NCBI GenBank assembly: GCA_011503125.2
Contig: WWBZ02000001.1
Location: forward strand, 4,030,001-4,094,000
Direction of reading: 5' to 3'
Origin: Botryosphaeria dothidea
Taxonomy: Eukaryota > Ascomycota > Dothideomycetes > Botryosphaeriales > Botryosphaeriaceae
Length of the DNA stretch: 64,000 nt
Position numbers and translations under genes: made by a program. Under the pieces are notes generated by a model. That model saw only the letters and a list, made by a program, of their open reading frames with translations. It had not been told where the DNA came from and ran no database searches. Below are positions 1-12,900 of the stretch, piece by piece; within the stretch, counting starts at the first letter, position 1, and each line of letters begins with the position of its first letter.

Positions 1-620
1 GTACCCTGGGTATTGTGCAGGTCTTCTGGGGTCTCGACAAGAAGTTGGCCCAGCGCAAGCACTTCCCTTCGATCAACACGTCTCTGTCTTACAGCAAATA
101 CACTGGTCCCCTTGAGAAGTACTACCAGGAGAACAACCCCGAGTTCCCCCGCCTGAGGGACAAGATCAAGGAGCTACTCTCTACTTCGGAGGATCTGGAT
201 CAGGTCGTGCAGCTGGTCGGAAAGTCTGCGCTGGGTGACCCAGACAAGATCACGCTGGATGTGGCATCGCTCCTCAAGGAAGACTTCCTCCAGCAGAATG
301 GCTACAGTGACTATGATCAGTTCTGCCCGCTGTGGAAGACGGAATGGATGATGAAGGCAATGATGGGCTTCCACGACGAGGCGCAGAAGGCAGTTTCGCA
401 GGGCCAGAGCTGGGCAAAGATCAGGGAAGCGACGGCGGATATCCAATCGGCACTGAGGGGCATGAAGTTCGAGGTGCCCAGTGAAGGCGAGGAGAAGATC
501 ACGAAGAAGGTACGTCACAAGTCACGTGGGCGATGGAGGAATCAGGTGCTAATTCTGTCGCAGTACGAGGAGCTCTACCAGAAGATGCAAGAGAAGTTTG
601 CTTCTGTGTCGGACGAGTAG
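1..620 (+). CDS. vma1: V-type proton ATPase catalytic subunit A, C-terminal part (5' partial)
   Basis: This is the last 187 residues of the catalytic A subunit of the vacuolar H+-ATPase V1 sector, which hydrolyses ATP to acidify vacuoles and endosomes. The reading frame is open from base 3, and the gene starts before the window. Exons are <1..509 and 564..620. The 54-nt intron is a multiple of three without a stop, so a naive translation reads straight through it. The conserved run GIVQVFWGLDKKLAQRKHFP followed by INTSLSYSKY is diagnostic of subunit A near its C-terminus, and the protein ends FASVSDE. The Walker A region and any intein site lie upstream, so neither can be judged here. The next gene, vps1, is on the same strand about 650 bp downstream. 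Confidence 0.95.
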   Translation, partial: TLGIVQVFWGLDKKLAQRKHFPSINTSLSYSKYTGPLEKYYQENNPEFPRLRDKIKELLSTSEDLDQVVQLVGKSALGDPDKITLDVASLLKEDFLQQNGYSDYDQFCPLWKTEWMMKAMMGFHDEAQKAVSQGQSWAKIREATADIQSALRGMKFEVPSEGEEKITKKVRHKSRGRWRNQVLILSQYEELYQKMQEKFASVSDE

Positions 621-1270
621 GTTTCGGCGGGCCAGTGGAGAGTTTCAAGCGGACCGGGGTCGATGAGGCGGTGTGTCATCGTGAGCGGAGCAACCAAGTG
701 ACTTTTTCTTGAGTTTTTTGTTCGCAGTCAGGACACGACTGTGTAGATAGAATTGTACATGACGACTCTTTGATGTTCTCCGGTGGAAGTCTGACCGCAG
801 TGAAGGTGCATACGAGGTCGGTACGAAAATGGCGGGAAAAGCACAACCATTTCTCTAACCCGCGTAGATATTCGAAGCCCTCACTTGGACTGGGCTATAA
901 TATGTCTGCCTGAACACTTTCATTCACGTGAGTGCTTCGTTTTTCTCCCGCGCGCATTCGCACATGCTGTGGCAATATTGTTGAGACCAGCCTTGGACTT
1001 GATGCCTGGTGACTGGAAGGTTTGGGCGCGTGGGACCCGGTCGACGCCACCCCTGCGGGCTTGCGTCGCTGGGTCGGGCCCTGTCGCTTGGCGGGCTGCG
1101 CTCTCCTATGATGAACGTGCCAGCAAGCTCCAACAACGCACAACTTTCCTTCCCACACTCTTCATATCCACGCGCATCCGATTTTGTCACGGGCGCGAAC
1201 GGCCTGCTTTGACCCGTTCTCGACCTGCTACACGGACTCCGCAACACCACTGACGAGCTCGCCGCCCACC
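621..1270. other. Intergenic, vma1 3' side to vps1 5' side
   Basis: 650 bp between two same-strand genes. It must hold the vma1 3' UTR and the vps1 promoter and leader. A pyrimidine-rich stretch (about 1140-1260) precedes the vps1 start, as is common before fungal start codons. I see no convincing ORF or RNA gene. Confidence 0.5.
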
Positions 1271-3730
1271 ATGACGGCAAACCCCACTGCGTATGGCTCC
1301 TGCGCGCGCGCTCCAACGTGCATCTGGCTAATGCGATCGTGTGCAGCATAAATGTCAATGACCCGAGCTTGATTACGCTCGTCAACAAGCTTCAGGATGT
1401 CTTCACCACCGTCGGCGTACGTCATCGCCCTTCGCCAGACCGCCGCGCACCGCCGAAATACTGATGCCTTGCTCCAGGTCCAAAACCCTATAGATCTGCC
1501 CCAGATCGCTGTCGTCGGCTCGCAGTCCAGCGGAAAGAGTTCAGTGCTAGAGAATATTGTTGGCAGAGATTTGTATGCCTTCGTGGTCCCTGGGGCAGTG
1601 CCCTCCCTGAATTCCTGCGGCCTAGAGCTGATAACTACAACCTAGCTTGCCCCGCGGTACCGGCATAGTAACTCGGCGTCCTCTTATCCTCCAGCTCATC
1701 AACCGCGCCGCCCAGACGAAGCAGGCCAATGGAACCAGTGAAGCCGTCGAGACCACCGATGCCGCGTCCAACGCCGATGAGTGGGGAGAGTTTCTGCACA
1801 TACCTGGCCAGAAGTTCTTCGACTTCAATAAGATTAGGGAGGAGATTGTACGGGAGACGGAGGCGAAGACCGGTCGCAATGCTGGCATCTCTCCAGCACC
1901 TATCAACCTGCGTATATACTCGCCGAACGTGCTTACGCTCACGCTGGTCGATCTGCCCGGTCTGACGAAGGTGCCCATCGGCGATCAGCCCAGGGATATC
2001 GAGAGGCAGATTAGGGAGATGGTGTTGAAGCAGATTAGCAAGCCCAATGCTATAATATTGGCTGTTACTGCCGCCAACACCGACTTGGCTAACTCGGATG
2101 GTTTGAAGCTGGCCCGCGAGGTTGATCCCGAGGGACAGCGGACCATTGGTGTGCTGACCAAGGTTGATCTTATGGACGAGGGTACCGATGTTGTCGACAT
2201 CCTGGCTGGCCGCATCATTCCCCTGCGTCTGGGTTACGTTCCGGTCGTCAACCGTGGTCAAAGGGATATCGAGAACAAGAAGCCTATTTCCTATGCGCTG
2301 GAGCACGAGAGGCAATACTTCGAGAACCACAAGGCGTACAGGAACAAGAGCGCTTACTGCGGTACTCCTTACTTGGCGCGCAAACTGAACCTGGTAGGTT
2401 TAGCTCGAGCTTCCCCCCAAATGCTGGTAGGGTGGTAACTTACATTTCCTAGATTTTGATGATGCACATCAAGCAAACCCTTCCCGACATCAAGGCGCGT
2501 ATTGCCTCTTCCCTGCAAAAATACTCTATCGAGCTCGCGCAGCTCGGCGATTCCATCCTCGGCAACTCGTCGAACATTGTCCTGAACATGATCACCGAGT
2601 TCTCGAACGAGTACAGGTCTGTGCTGGAGGGTAATAATCAGGAGCTTTCCAGTATCGAGCTGTCTGGCGGCGCTCGTATCAGCTTCGTCTACCACGAGCT
2701 GTATTCGAACGGTGTCAAGGCCGTGGACCCTTTCGACCAAGTCAAGGACATCGATATTAGGACGGTCTTGTACAACTCATCTGGTTCAGCACCTGCACTC
2801 TTCGTTGGCACTACTGCTTTCGAATTGATCGTTAAGCAGCAGATTAAGAGGCTTGAGGACCCCAGCTTGAAGTGCGTTTCGCTCGTCTACGACGAACTTA
2901 TCCGCATCTTGAGTCAGCTCCTCGGCAAGCCTATGTTCAGAAGATACCCTGCCCTGAAGGAGAAGTTCCATGCTGTCGTGGTTCAGTTCTTCAAGAAGGC
3001 CATGGACCCCACCAACAAGCTTGTCAAGGATTTGGTCGCCATGGAGGCCTGCTATATCAACACTGGCCACCCTGACTTCATCAACGGTTCTAGGGTAAGC
3101 GGAAGCATTATGTAGCAAACTTGAGAAATAGAGCTAACTGGTATGTGAACAGGCTATGGCGATCGTACACGAGCGCCACAACGCATCCAAGCCCACGCAG
3201 GTCGATCCGAAGACCGGCAAGCCCCTGCCCCCCAGCGCCGTTCCTCCTAGGGCCGGCAGTCCATCTCTGGATGGCGATGGCAATTCCGGCTTCTTCGGCA
3301 GCTTTTTCGCCAGCAAGAACAAGAAGAAGATGGCTGCCATGGAGGCACCGCCGCCGCAGCTCAAGGCAAGCGGCACTTTGTCGGAGAAGGAGGCGCAGGA
3401 GGTTGAGGTCATCAAACTCCTCATCAGCTCGTACTACAACATTGTCAGGAGGACCATGATCGACATGGTTCCCAAGGCCATCATGTTGAACCTCGTCTCG
3501 TAAGTGTTGTCCGAAACGGCAGAAATTCCAGGAGTACCATGGACTGACATGAACGGCACAGATTCACCAAGGAAGAGATGCAGCGCGAGCTGTTGGAGAA
3601 CATGTACCGCTCGGAGGAGCTGGATGACTTGCTCAAGGAGAGCGAGTACACTGTCCGCAGGAGGAAGGAGTGCCAGCAGATGGTGGAGTCGCTAACGCGG
3701 GCGCAAGAGATCGTCAACCAGGTGCAGTAA
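1271..3730 (+). CDS. vps1: Dynamin-like GTPase Vps1
   Basis: Large GTPase for membrane fission in vacuolar protein sorting, endocytosis and peroxisome division. Spliced exons 1271..1290, 1347..1416, 1478..1572, 1646..2393, 2453..3094, 3153..3499, 3562..3730 give 696 residues, the usual Vps1 length. Seen in the sequence: [11 protein letters not shown] at the N-terminus, P-loop GSQSSGKSS (about 44-52), DLPGLTKVP and TKVD of the GTPase domain, the dynamin middle domain, a Ser/Pro/Lys-rich variable insert after PKTGKPLPP, and the C-terminal GTPase effector domain ([20 protein letters not shown]). There is no pleckstrin-homology domain, as expected for Vps1. The start at 1271 follows a CCACC context and needs a 20-nt first exon. 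Its intron has a CTAAT branch point, and splicing joins it in frame to [12 protein letters not shown]. The exon 1 call is the least certain part. Confidence 0.95.
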
Positions 3731-4362
3731 GTGCACCGAGCTTGGCGGGGGAAGAAGGCGGGCCGGTCCAAAGCGGCCTGGCCTTCTCAGTTCATGTTGT
3801 CCCTATTTTCTTCCGGTCACAAAGAAGTAGGCTTTTTGCGTTGGAGGAGCTTGGCAATGCGGGATGGGTTTAACGTGTTAAGACTAGAACATGATCAGGC
3901 GAAGGCGGCGGCGCAGGTAGCTTTAGTGAGTTCGTGATGCCGTTGGTTTATGCTTTGGCTGTTCAGAATGAGGATGTGTTATGCGATACCTTCTAGGATA
4001 AGACTGTGGGAGCGTAATCAATTGTATTCTTGTGCACTTTAGCAACCGATTTCTTTGCCGACGTCATGGAAGCTCCGGTCTCGCTCGGAATGGTGCATGG
4101 GGCATCGGCATACCTAAGTAGCTTGCGTGCCTGGGGCGGGTCGGGGTCGGTACGTATCCGAAGCGGAGGGCCCGGAAGTCGGCGGACCCTGGCTGAGGAG
4201 TGCGTGTAAGGCAGTCAGTGCTTGCCTGACACAACAGCCCATGTCGTCAGCCCCCGCCGTCCAGCTGCGCCGCGCCGCTCTCCACGAAACAACTCCACAC
4301 CACAACCCGAACCTTTGCAACGAACCCCCCGAACGACCAACGCACCCTTCGATGCCGCAAAC
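3731..4362. other. Intergenic, vps1 to acyl-CoA-synthetase-like gene
   Basis: 632 bp between same-strand genes, containing the vps1 3' UTR and the next promoter. An upstream ATG at 4222 is in frame with the next gene, but it would add a Pro/Arg-rich tail of UTR character, so I place the start at 4363. No other feature seen. Confidence 0.5.
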
Positions 4363-6237
4363 ATGGCTGGCATCGTAGAGCAACTCGATCACCAGCTCGT
4401 GGAGCTTTTTGCCGGATGGAACTCGACCACAACCCTGCTGGTGCTGGCCATTGCCGGCTTCCTGGGCTACAGCATCTACCTCGGCCTCGAGGACCCGGAC
4501 ATCCACCCCATGCTGCTCCAGCGTAGCTCCGTCGCCGCCGGCATCCGTCAACCTGGCGAATCGGCTATTTACCGCAGCCCTCACGTCCCGCATGGCTACC
4601 CGCTCCAGTCCGGCCTCAGCATCCCGGGTCAGCAGCGCTACGAACGTCGCGACGGCGACCTGCGTGATATCTGGCGTAAGGTGCTTGGCCAGCTGCCAGC
4701 CGACCAGGGTGAATCGACCGCCAGCCCGGGCAAGATCCTTACCGTCATCGGGAAGGAGGTCGTCGAGCACGGCTTTGACGAGGTCACGAAGGAAATCAAT
4801 ATTTTGGGAAGCTATGTCAAGGAGCACGGCGGCAAGCGCGTGGCTGTCTACCTGCCAAACTCCATCGAGCTGCTTGTTACTGTCTTTGGTATGTATTCTG
4901 TTCCCTCCTCTCATGGCTTTGCTTCGTTAGGGACGCGCCAATATGAATTGAACACGTTCGGCTGATAGTATGACTTTCCCTCTAGCTGGTGCCTTCCATG
5001 GCTTTTCCCCCGTCCTGATTCCCTACAACCAACCGCACAATGTTGTCGTGGCTATGCTCCAGAAAAGTGGTGCGGACTCTCTGATCGCTGAGGCTGGCTC
5101 CATCCCGCTGAGCGATGTTGCCAAGGGTGTTCCGAACCTGAAGCAGGCCATCTGGGTTGTCGAGAAGACTAGCAGGCACGTCGACTGGAACGAGGTTCCT
5201 GAGGGAGCTGGCGGCAAGGTCGAGGTCTCGACTTGGCACGAGTTGGTGCAGGATAACCTCGCTGGTGCTAGCTCTCAGCTGCCGCAGTACTCGACCGGTG
5301 ACAGGGCTGAGAACATCGTCACTGTGTGGCAGGACAGAGAGGGTGCTGAAGGCGAAATTGTTGAATTTACTCAGCAGGTGGGTGTTTCCATGGTCTGATT
5401 CCGTTCATGATGCTAATCTTCGTACAGAACATTTCTGCTGCTATTGCAAGCTTGATCTCTGCACTGCCCGCCGGACAGCGCCTAACTCCTTCGGACCTTT
5501 TCCTCCCCGCTGACTCTCTAACCAACACGTATACCCTTTGCCTTACCATGGCCGCTCTCTTCAGCCATGCCTCCGTTGCCATCACGTCCATCGCCGGTCC
5601 CGGCGTCGAACTCAGCCTGGCCACCCGTAGCATCGCCCCCACTGTCATCTCCATCTCCGCCGAGACGGCCGCCAACCTGCACAGCGCAACCTCCGCCGGG
5701 GTGACCAGCGGCGTCAAGAAGCTCGCCCACTATACCGAGACGCGCGCGCTGACGTCGTCGGGCAAAATGCCGGCCAACACGCTCCTGACGAAGCTCAACG
5801 CCCCCACCCGCGCCGCCGTCGGCACCACCCCCGGCAAGCTGCGTCTGGTGTACGTGGCGGAGCGCGCCGCCGCACAGGACGCGCCGCCGCTCAGCAGCGC
5901 GGACTTGTCGGACCTGCGAATCTATCTCAGTGCGCGCGTCGTGTACGCGCTGACGGCGGCCAAGGTGGCGGGTGCCGTCGCGCAGACGAACGTGTTCGAC
6001 TACAGGAGGGAGGAGTTGCAGAGCAGTGGCGCCGGTTCGAAGGGCAAGCAGTACAGCCATTTCGGCGCCCCGTTGAACAGCGTCGAGCTCAAGTTGGTGG
6101 ATAGGGATGTGCATAAGACGACGGATGAGGAGGCGAAGGGTGAGCTTGTGGTTATGGGGCCGAGTGTCGCGGCCGGGAAGACGATCGTGCCTGTCGTGGC
6201 GAGGGTGAGGGATGATGGTTGTTTGGCTTATGTTTGA
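4363..6237 (+). CDS. Membrane-anchored acyl-CoA-synthetase-like (ANL) protein, motifs degenerate
   Basis: Related to long-chain fatty-acid CoA ligases but probably not a normal one. Exons 4363..4888, 4986..5377, 5428..6237 give 575 residues. An N-terminal membrane segment (about 22-42, LLVLAIAGFLGYSIYLGL) is followed by the fungal LACS-like stretch HPMLLQRSSVAAGIRQPGES and the ANL fold landmarks RVAVYLPNSIELLV and GAFHGFSPVLIPYN. The AMP-binding P-loop expected just before FTQQNISAAIASL (family form SGTTGxPKG) is absent. The aligned position reads VWQDREGAEGEIVE. The protein also stops at RDDGCLAYV, where active enzymes continue into the mobile C-terminal domain with the catalytic lysine. Known: both elements are needed for adenylation and thioesterification. 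Inferred: a pseudoenzyme or lipid-binding/regulatory protein at the ER. Reading frames and splice sites are clean, so this is not obvious gene decay. Confidence 0.8.
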
Positions 6238-8223
6238 TTGGGCTCGGCACATCATACGTCATTCTTGGGAGTAGGGAGCTAGCGGTGGGAGCGGGGGGAA
6301 AAGTATATAGATATTGCTTTTCTTGGATGATGGGAGTGAGTATAGCTACTAGCCATTATGAGAGGTATGTATGTATGCATAGGTTTGCATCTTTTTCGGA
6401 CTGGGAAATGGAATATAACTTGTGGACCAACCGGCATAGAACGGAGCAAATCACATTTCTTTTTTTCTTTTTCGATCTTGCGGGTCTTGATGAAGAGTGG
6501 CTTCTCAGCTGGCTCTGTCCGGCGTAGGTTTTGTTTTCTTTGGGGGATCGCTTCCAACGAAAGTCTCAGAATGGACAAAGCAGGCGCCCGAGTGATACCC
6601 GGATATTTAACGTATTCACTTCCATCGACTCACGCCTTATAGATACTACTGCACGACGCTCTCCTGAAAGATTCATTCAGAGTACGCAAAATCAAAGAGT
6701 ATTGGCACACGACTACAGGATAAAGCAACGAGATTCCAGACAAGCCATGATATTGTTTATTTCGGAATATATCAAAGAAGGACCGCAAGCACGAGTTCCA
6801 AGCGGACCAATGATTCCAAAAATAATAGATGTACTTGAGTGAGAAGGATACGCGGCCTTCTGATGTGCAGCAGAGAAGACGCAAGATCTTTATGTTTTTT
6901 CGAGCCAGCCAGCACGTCTCACTCTTATCCTGTTATCCCTGATGTCATGATCGATTGAGACAAAAAGTTAAAAGAGTAAGAAAAGCATCACGAGTTCCGC
7001 TGCAGTCGGACTCATGACTTCGCGTCATCTGCCCACCCTCGATCGCCGTCCATGCCACAGCAGTTGCCGGCGGTGTATCCCTTTGGGCTCCAGGTCGCGA
7101 TCTCTCGTGAGGCAAAAAAAAAAAAAATCATGTCAAGGGAACAGAAGGCCAACCATCCTGGCTCAGCGATGCGCTGTCCGGCGAACACCCGTCCGTCCGT
7201 CAGGCCATCCATTCAAGGCCGTCCATCAGTCACCAGATAGACAGTCTCCATCACTATCACGCCTCCACCGGTTGGGCTCCACGGGGGAAAAAGACTATAA
7301 AGATCGAGGCTCAAGCGGCAAGATCGGTCTCGGGCCTCGCCGCCCACACATACACAACCGGTGAGGCTGCTGAGTGGTGTCGGGCAGCCAGAGGGTACGA
7401 GAACGAAAGACGAGCAAAGAGAGCGGTGAAGGCCCGACAAAGCCAGCAAAGAACCATGGACAGATTGTGGGCAGCGATGACACGTGTAGCGCGCGCGTAC
7501 GTGTGGCTGGGAGGGGAGAGCGATACCAAGCATTTGGCCCTTCGAGCGGGTCACGCGCGCGGCTCTCTGTACTCGGAAGGGGCCGAAGAGATGGGTGGCG
7601 GCAAAGTAAGACTATGCGGCTAGAAGGGAGATAGGAGAAGGAAACTAAAATAGTGCGGATAAACGGGGGTTGCTTACTCGCATATGGGCTAAGAAGCGTG
7701 GCGTGGCGGTGTGTGTGGGATTTCCTTTTTGTATGACGCAAGAAAGCGCCGCCGCCGCCCGTCAGACCGGTCGAACACTACGGACATCTGCAGGAAATGG
7801 TCGAGGAAAAAGAAAGTAGCAACGGGAAGATAACAGGTAATTGAATCGTACGCTTCAAAGTGAGGCGTCCGCTTCTATGGATGGTCCCTGTTTCTCGATT
7901 ATGAGGTTGCGACTGATGCTCGATCTGGAGATCCAGGCAATAGACCTGGATTATGCCGAGATTTTCAATTGATACTGATGTTCTCAATCTGCCTTCAGAA
8001 TTAGAAAGTAGATGAGAGAGATATACACTACACATCAACGCGACAAGCTGCTACCGGGAATGACAGTGAAGAGTCCAAAGTGTCCAAATGCAAACAAATG
8101 CGTCCCTTTTTTTGTAAGATCCAGATTTTGCGCCACGATAATATGCCATCGGTATGGAGATTTATTTTTTGATCCCGTCCCTCGTTTTTCTTTTTGGGTG
8201 TGGTCGGAGACAGGTCAAAGCAT
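6238..8223. other. Intergenic between two convergent genes
   Basis: About 2.0 kb containing both 3' UTRs. A run of 14 A residues lies at 7114-7127. Several open frames exist on both strands, but none has recognisable protein composition, paired splice sites or family motifs. No tRNA or repeat was recognised. Confidence 0.5.
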
Positions 8224-9907
8224 TCAACTTGCATCAAACTGCTCATCTGCTCCCTTCAGAGCCTGCATAGCTCTTTCCAACTCTTCCTCTCCAACCATGA
8301 CCGTGCCTGCTCGTGCCGTGCTCAGATAGCTCATTTCCACTGCATCACTGCCTTCTCCCTCAAAACCACCCATACCTCTTGTGCCACCGACAAGCCTGCC
8401 AGCTACACCACAGACAATCCCTGTGCTTTCCAGTGGAAGTTCACGCAAGTCCAAAGTGATTGGAACAAGCACGTCCTCCTTAGAACCAAGCAGAACATCC
8501 GGTGCAAAGTTGGGAAGGAGGCGCTTCTCCAGGAGGACGGACGCGGGCTCGGCGTCGGTCAGGGTAAGGGAAAGGAAATTAGGACGCGGTGCACTGATGA
8601 GGCACTTGACGAGGCCAAGATGCAATGTATCTTCAATGGACGGTTGGTGACTGCGGCTAGCAAGGGAGCTCCCGTTCAAGACACCACCGCTCGCAGGGCG
8701 GGCGGAGGCGCTGTCTTTACTGCCGGCACATTGGACGAGCTGGATGGATGGGTCGACAGCGAAGACAATGTTGCGGCGCTTGAGAAGGGAAAACGTGCGG
8801 GTCTGAAGCTCGTGGATGCTGGCGGGCGGGGGTGTGCCTGGGGGCGGAGACAAGGATTCGAAGGACGAGCAGCTCGATTTGTTGCGCGTATGCGCGTTGA
8901 GCGGATTCGCAATGGGGTTCACGTAAGATGACGTGGTCTGCTCGAAGGCGAAGCCGCGGTCTTCAAGGGCTTTGATCACTTGACCCCGCGCGCGGACCGG
9001 GACCAGGATGTAGTCGGAGAAGTAGGTGGTGATGAAGAAAATGGAGCTATCGGAACCAGAGGTGTGAGAATTGCGCGGTTGCTGAGGTTGCGTGTGCTGA
9101 TGATTCGGATGACGACGTGCAAGAGGACTGAAGATGGATTGGATGTGGGGTTTCTTGACGAATTGGGGCTGGGGCTGAGGAGAGGTGGTGGGTGAGGGGA
9201 GGTCGTGAAGGAGTTGTACGCACATCCCTGCCATTGCGAGCGGGCTCGTTAGCTCGAGGACACGCTGACCAGCGTCAAGCCCCTCGCCATCGACTTGCAT
9301 GACAATGTAGTCTTCATTCGTGATGGACACCTGATCTCTATTTGCAGGATCTAGACTGTCGCGCACAGGGGTGAAGAGATCCTCCGCCAGTTCCCGCGAG
9401 CACGCTATGGAGCATTCGACAGGCGTCACGGAAATGTTGGTGAAGGGATGCTCATAAGCCCATGACTTTCTGGTGGAGCGCTGGTTGCTGCTGCCATTTG
9501 TTGATGTACTGCCCGAGCTGCTCGGCCTGCTGGTGGGGAGCAGCAGCTGGAGGATGGGCTGCAGGAAGTTGGAGTAAAGGTGCAGCGGAATGTGTATCAG
9601 TGCCAGCTGGGTGTCCTGCAGCGAGAGAACCATGTCAGCAAAGAGAGAGGAAGGGGGTGGAGGGAGGAGTGTCGGGAGTCGAGCCAAGCTCCAGGTGCAG
9701 GCAACACAGGCACGACGTGTCGGGGCTTATTTAACACAGCCTTACATGGCGCCACCTTGTGTGTGGAGGCGCGAGGGATGCAAGGTGCGATTGAAGATGG
9801 AAAGAGGGCGCATTGTGCGGCGCAGAAAATATTGAATGGAGAAAAAAGCGGATGCGACGTACGAGGAACTGAATATGCGCATTGAGCAACGTCATGGAGG
9901 AGTCCAT
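8224..9907 (-). CDS. CASTOR/GATS-like ACT-domain protein
   Basis: Fungal relative of the CASTOR (GATSL) ACT-domain family. Human CASTOR1 is an arginine sensor upstream of TORC1; the role in fungi is not established. Exons on the minus strand 9907..9863 and 9615..8224 give 478 residues. The 247-nt intron joins LLNAHIQFL to DTQLALIHIPLHLYSNFLQP, the conserved start of this family. The CASTOR ACT landmarks are VTPVECSIACSRELAEDLF (about 85-105), ITNEDYIVMQVDGEG, the block RVLELTSPLAMAGM, and SIFFITTYFSDYILVPVRAR with KALEDRGFAF. Between the two ACT blocks is a Pro/Gln/His-rich low-complexity insert. The Met at 9907 is the first of two in-frame starts; 9895 (MTLLNAHIQFL) is equally possible. About 4.6 kb without a gene lies upstream. 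Confidence 0.8.
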
Positions 9908-12900
9908 AGCGGCCGGGAGGCAGCTGGCCTTGGGAACGCTTCCGGAAGGCAGCAGGCGCAGGGTAGAGGGGGGAAAATTATGACAGGTGACAGCAGCCAG
10001 GAGGGCAGGCTGGCTGAGCAGCGCTGGCGGCTGTGCGGTGCTGGTTGGAGGAGCGCCTGCCCGACCAGGAAAGGCAGAATCTGGGGAAGCGACAGGCTGG
10101 ATTCGGAGAGCTGCAGACGAGGTCGCGGTGGCTGCAAGACAGCAGAGCAAAAGCAAGCTAGGGCGGCACCCCGCGTGGAACGGGAAGCTGGAGGAGGTGC
10201 TATAGTTTGACCGGTAACAGACACCCCGGCTCAGCGGTTGATGTGCTCTTGTCCTACGGGCCAGTGGGAGGTGTCGTTCTTGAAGTTCATACCCGAATGC
10301 CTGCTGAGGGGAAATGAGCTGGCGCAATGCTCGAGGACTGCTTGGGGCGAGGGCCAAATAAAGCAGACGGACGCGCAGTGCTCAGGTGACTGGGTGACAG
10401 TGCGCAGTCCGGGGTTGGGTGTTGCGCAGGAGAGGGGCTGCTTGGGCGCTGCAGGTTGCACAATGGCGATGTGGTCGTGGGCGTATGGGAGCGCAGCGGG
10501 AGAGGGCGTGGAATTGTCGAGGGGCGCTGGGGCTGGCGTGGGGGAGGGTGCTGGGATGCGACGGACCCTGTGCACACTAACGCCTCTGTCCCAAAGCGCA
10601 AAGTTCCAGCTGGGCGTTGCTGACGGGCCAGGAGCGCTGGACGGGTGAAGATAGTGGTGAGGGGCGTGGGAGATTTATGTTAGGCGGCGCTCTGACTGTG
10701 CAAGGCATGGTCGCTAGTGCGGTGCAATCGCCGCCGCCGCCATCAGGCCGGCGCAGCGGGAGATGGTCGGTGGCGGGCAGGCATTGGGGGCAATCATCAC
10801 GAGTCCTGCTGGTGTTTCTCTGTCGGCTGCAGCGCCCAGCGCGAATCGCCCTCCACGTTCCACCCACGCAGCTAGCACCGCAGTGCAGCGCATCCAAATG
10901 ACGTGGGCGCACCGTGGGCTCAGGCCGGGATGGGCGCGCGTTCCTGAATGACGAGAAGCGGCGCGGCAGGGAGTCGGAGGGCATGACTTGATCTCCTCGG
11001 CCAGCCGACACTAAGCGCAGCTTTCTCTCCCGACTGCTGCCGACAAGCGGGTACAGCGCTTGAGACTCACCATCACCGCTGCTTCGGGCTAGGGGGCAGG
11101 TGCGATCGCAGATTGTGCCCTCGCCCGTGGCGGCTGTCTTGAAGTCGCGAGCTGCAGCGCGCGTCGATGTGCCAGACCCTGTGCATCACGGTGCGCACAC
11201 GAAAGCTTGGCTCCAGCGCAGAAACCCCGCCCGCTGCACTTCCGAACCCCTACGCGCTACGACGCGCTAGTCCCCAAGACGCGTCCGCTGTTGCTTGTAT
11301 CAAACCCCCCAACGCTCTCTCTCAACTGCAGCCGCCCGTCCCGCGCCCATGACATCAAGACGGCCGTCTGCTCACGGCGTTCCATCTTTAGATGTCCAGC
11401 CAGCCATACGAGATTGAGCCCTGGTCGCCGTCAGCACTCGCATGAGCCGAACACCTGCATGCATCCACCCCCGCTCACGCCAACTGCGCCAGATGAGCTC
11501 CCCTCCTTCACTCCCAATCGCCTGCCGCTCTGGACCTGCTCCGTCAGCCGCAACAGGTGGGCGCGTCTCCCGTGACCTGCCCCCACATCCCAGCTGTGCA
11601 ACCTACGGCGAAGAATCGCTTCTCTTCTCGGCAATCCGCTGGCTGGGGGCTCCACCCGTTTCGAAACAGAACCCCTCTTCCAGAGCGTGGGGGATCCTCA
11701 GCCATCGTCATCACCAAAGCCTGCCTGGCACTTTCCCCACAAAAGAAGATGTGCTTGCCTTGCATAGCGGGGCTGCTGGCTGTGAAAGCTCCCAGGGCCG
11801 CTGCAGCCGCGTACGTATCACCCATCTGCCGCACCTATAGCACCGCCCAGTCCGTCTGCTCGGGAAGCTCCATTTGTACTTTCCGGCGTGCTCCTGTGCG
11901 ATGGTTGCTGAGCCAGCGCGCGGGTATTCCGCCATCCCGTTGGTCTTCTCGCGGGGTCGCCCGCTGCGCATGACGGCTAATTGCAGAAGAGCCAAGCCCA
12001 GTGCAACCGCGTGCTCTTGTCCTCGTACGGCGCCCATGGGCATTCTAGATGCCCATGGCCCTATTGACTGGACGCCATCCGTTTCGAAGTAAGCAGCAGC
12101 CATCCTACAACTCCGCCGCCTCGTGTAACGTGACGAAACACGGTGGGCCAAATTCAGCTGGTCTTGGGTCCTGGATCCTGCTGAATCCTCGGATATCTCT
12201 CACGTCACTGCTGTGCTCTCACTCGCCATCCCACTTGCCGAACTCATGGGCGTTGTCTCCGCAAAGTCACACCCTTCTAGGTTCGGCAGTTTCCTACGCG
12301 GCCCTGTCCCATTGTCACAGCTCCGTTACTCAACTGACTGACGCACACGCACCACGCGGCTCTCGGACTCGACTCCGGCTCCGACAAGCGTCTCACATCA
12401 AAAATCTTGTCACTTCTTCTTCCGATGCTAAGCTGGATACATACCATCCGCCCGCGCGCCCGCCCTCTCGTCAACCTCTACGCGCAGAAGACGCTGCATC
12501 CGCACCCTGCCGCGTCCGCCATAGACGCAATAATGTTCCTTATCTCTCGGCGCGGTCCAGGCGCGCCTGGCACGGTTCGCAGCTAGTTCCGACGGCCGGA
12601 CGAGACTGGAGCAGACTATCGGAAGAGGGGAATTTTTCTTTTTTTTTGTACCCTGGAAACCAAACGCCGATGCGCGCCGTGCCGCGTCCGCGTCATTCCG
12701 ATCAACGGCCCGAAATCTTGGCTTTATTTTTTTTCGTTCGCTGCAGCAGAGGGGTGTGGCTGATCGATAACATTTTCGGACGAAGGGGGTTCAAGGGTTG
12801 CTGATATCTTTCGGTGGTATTTCCGGCGTCACATTGATGACTGTGTGCTGCGCTCGGATCGCAGCGGCTTATGACTGTTGATGTGCAACGAGCGGCAAAT

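Noticed and set aside
4222..4362. Upstream in-frame ATG for the acyl-CoA-synthetase-like gene
   Set aside because: It would add 47 Pro/Arg/Thr-rich residues before the membrane anchor; the ATG at 4363 gives the expected N-terminus.
12049..12804. 251-codon open frame on the plus strand
   Set aside because: Composition is dominated by Ser, Pro, Arg and His with no motif or splice context; overlapping open frames exist on the other strand. It looks like chance in GC-rich DNA.
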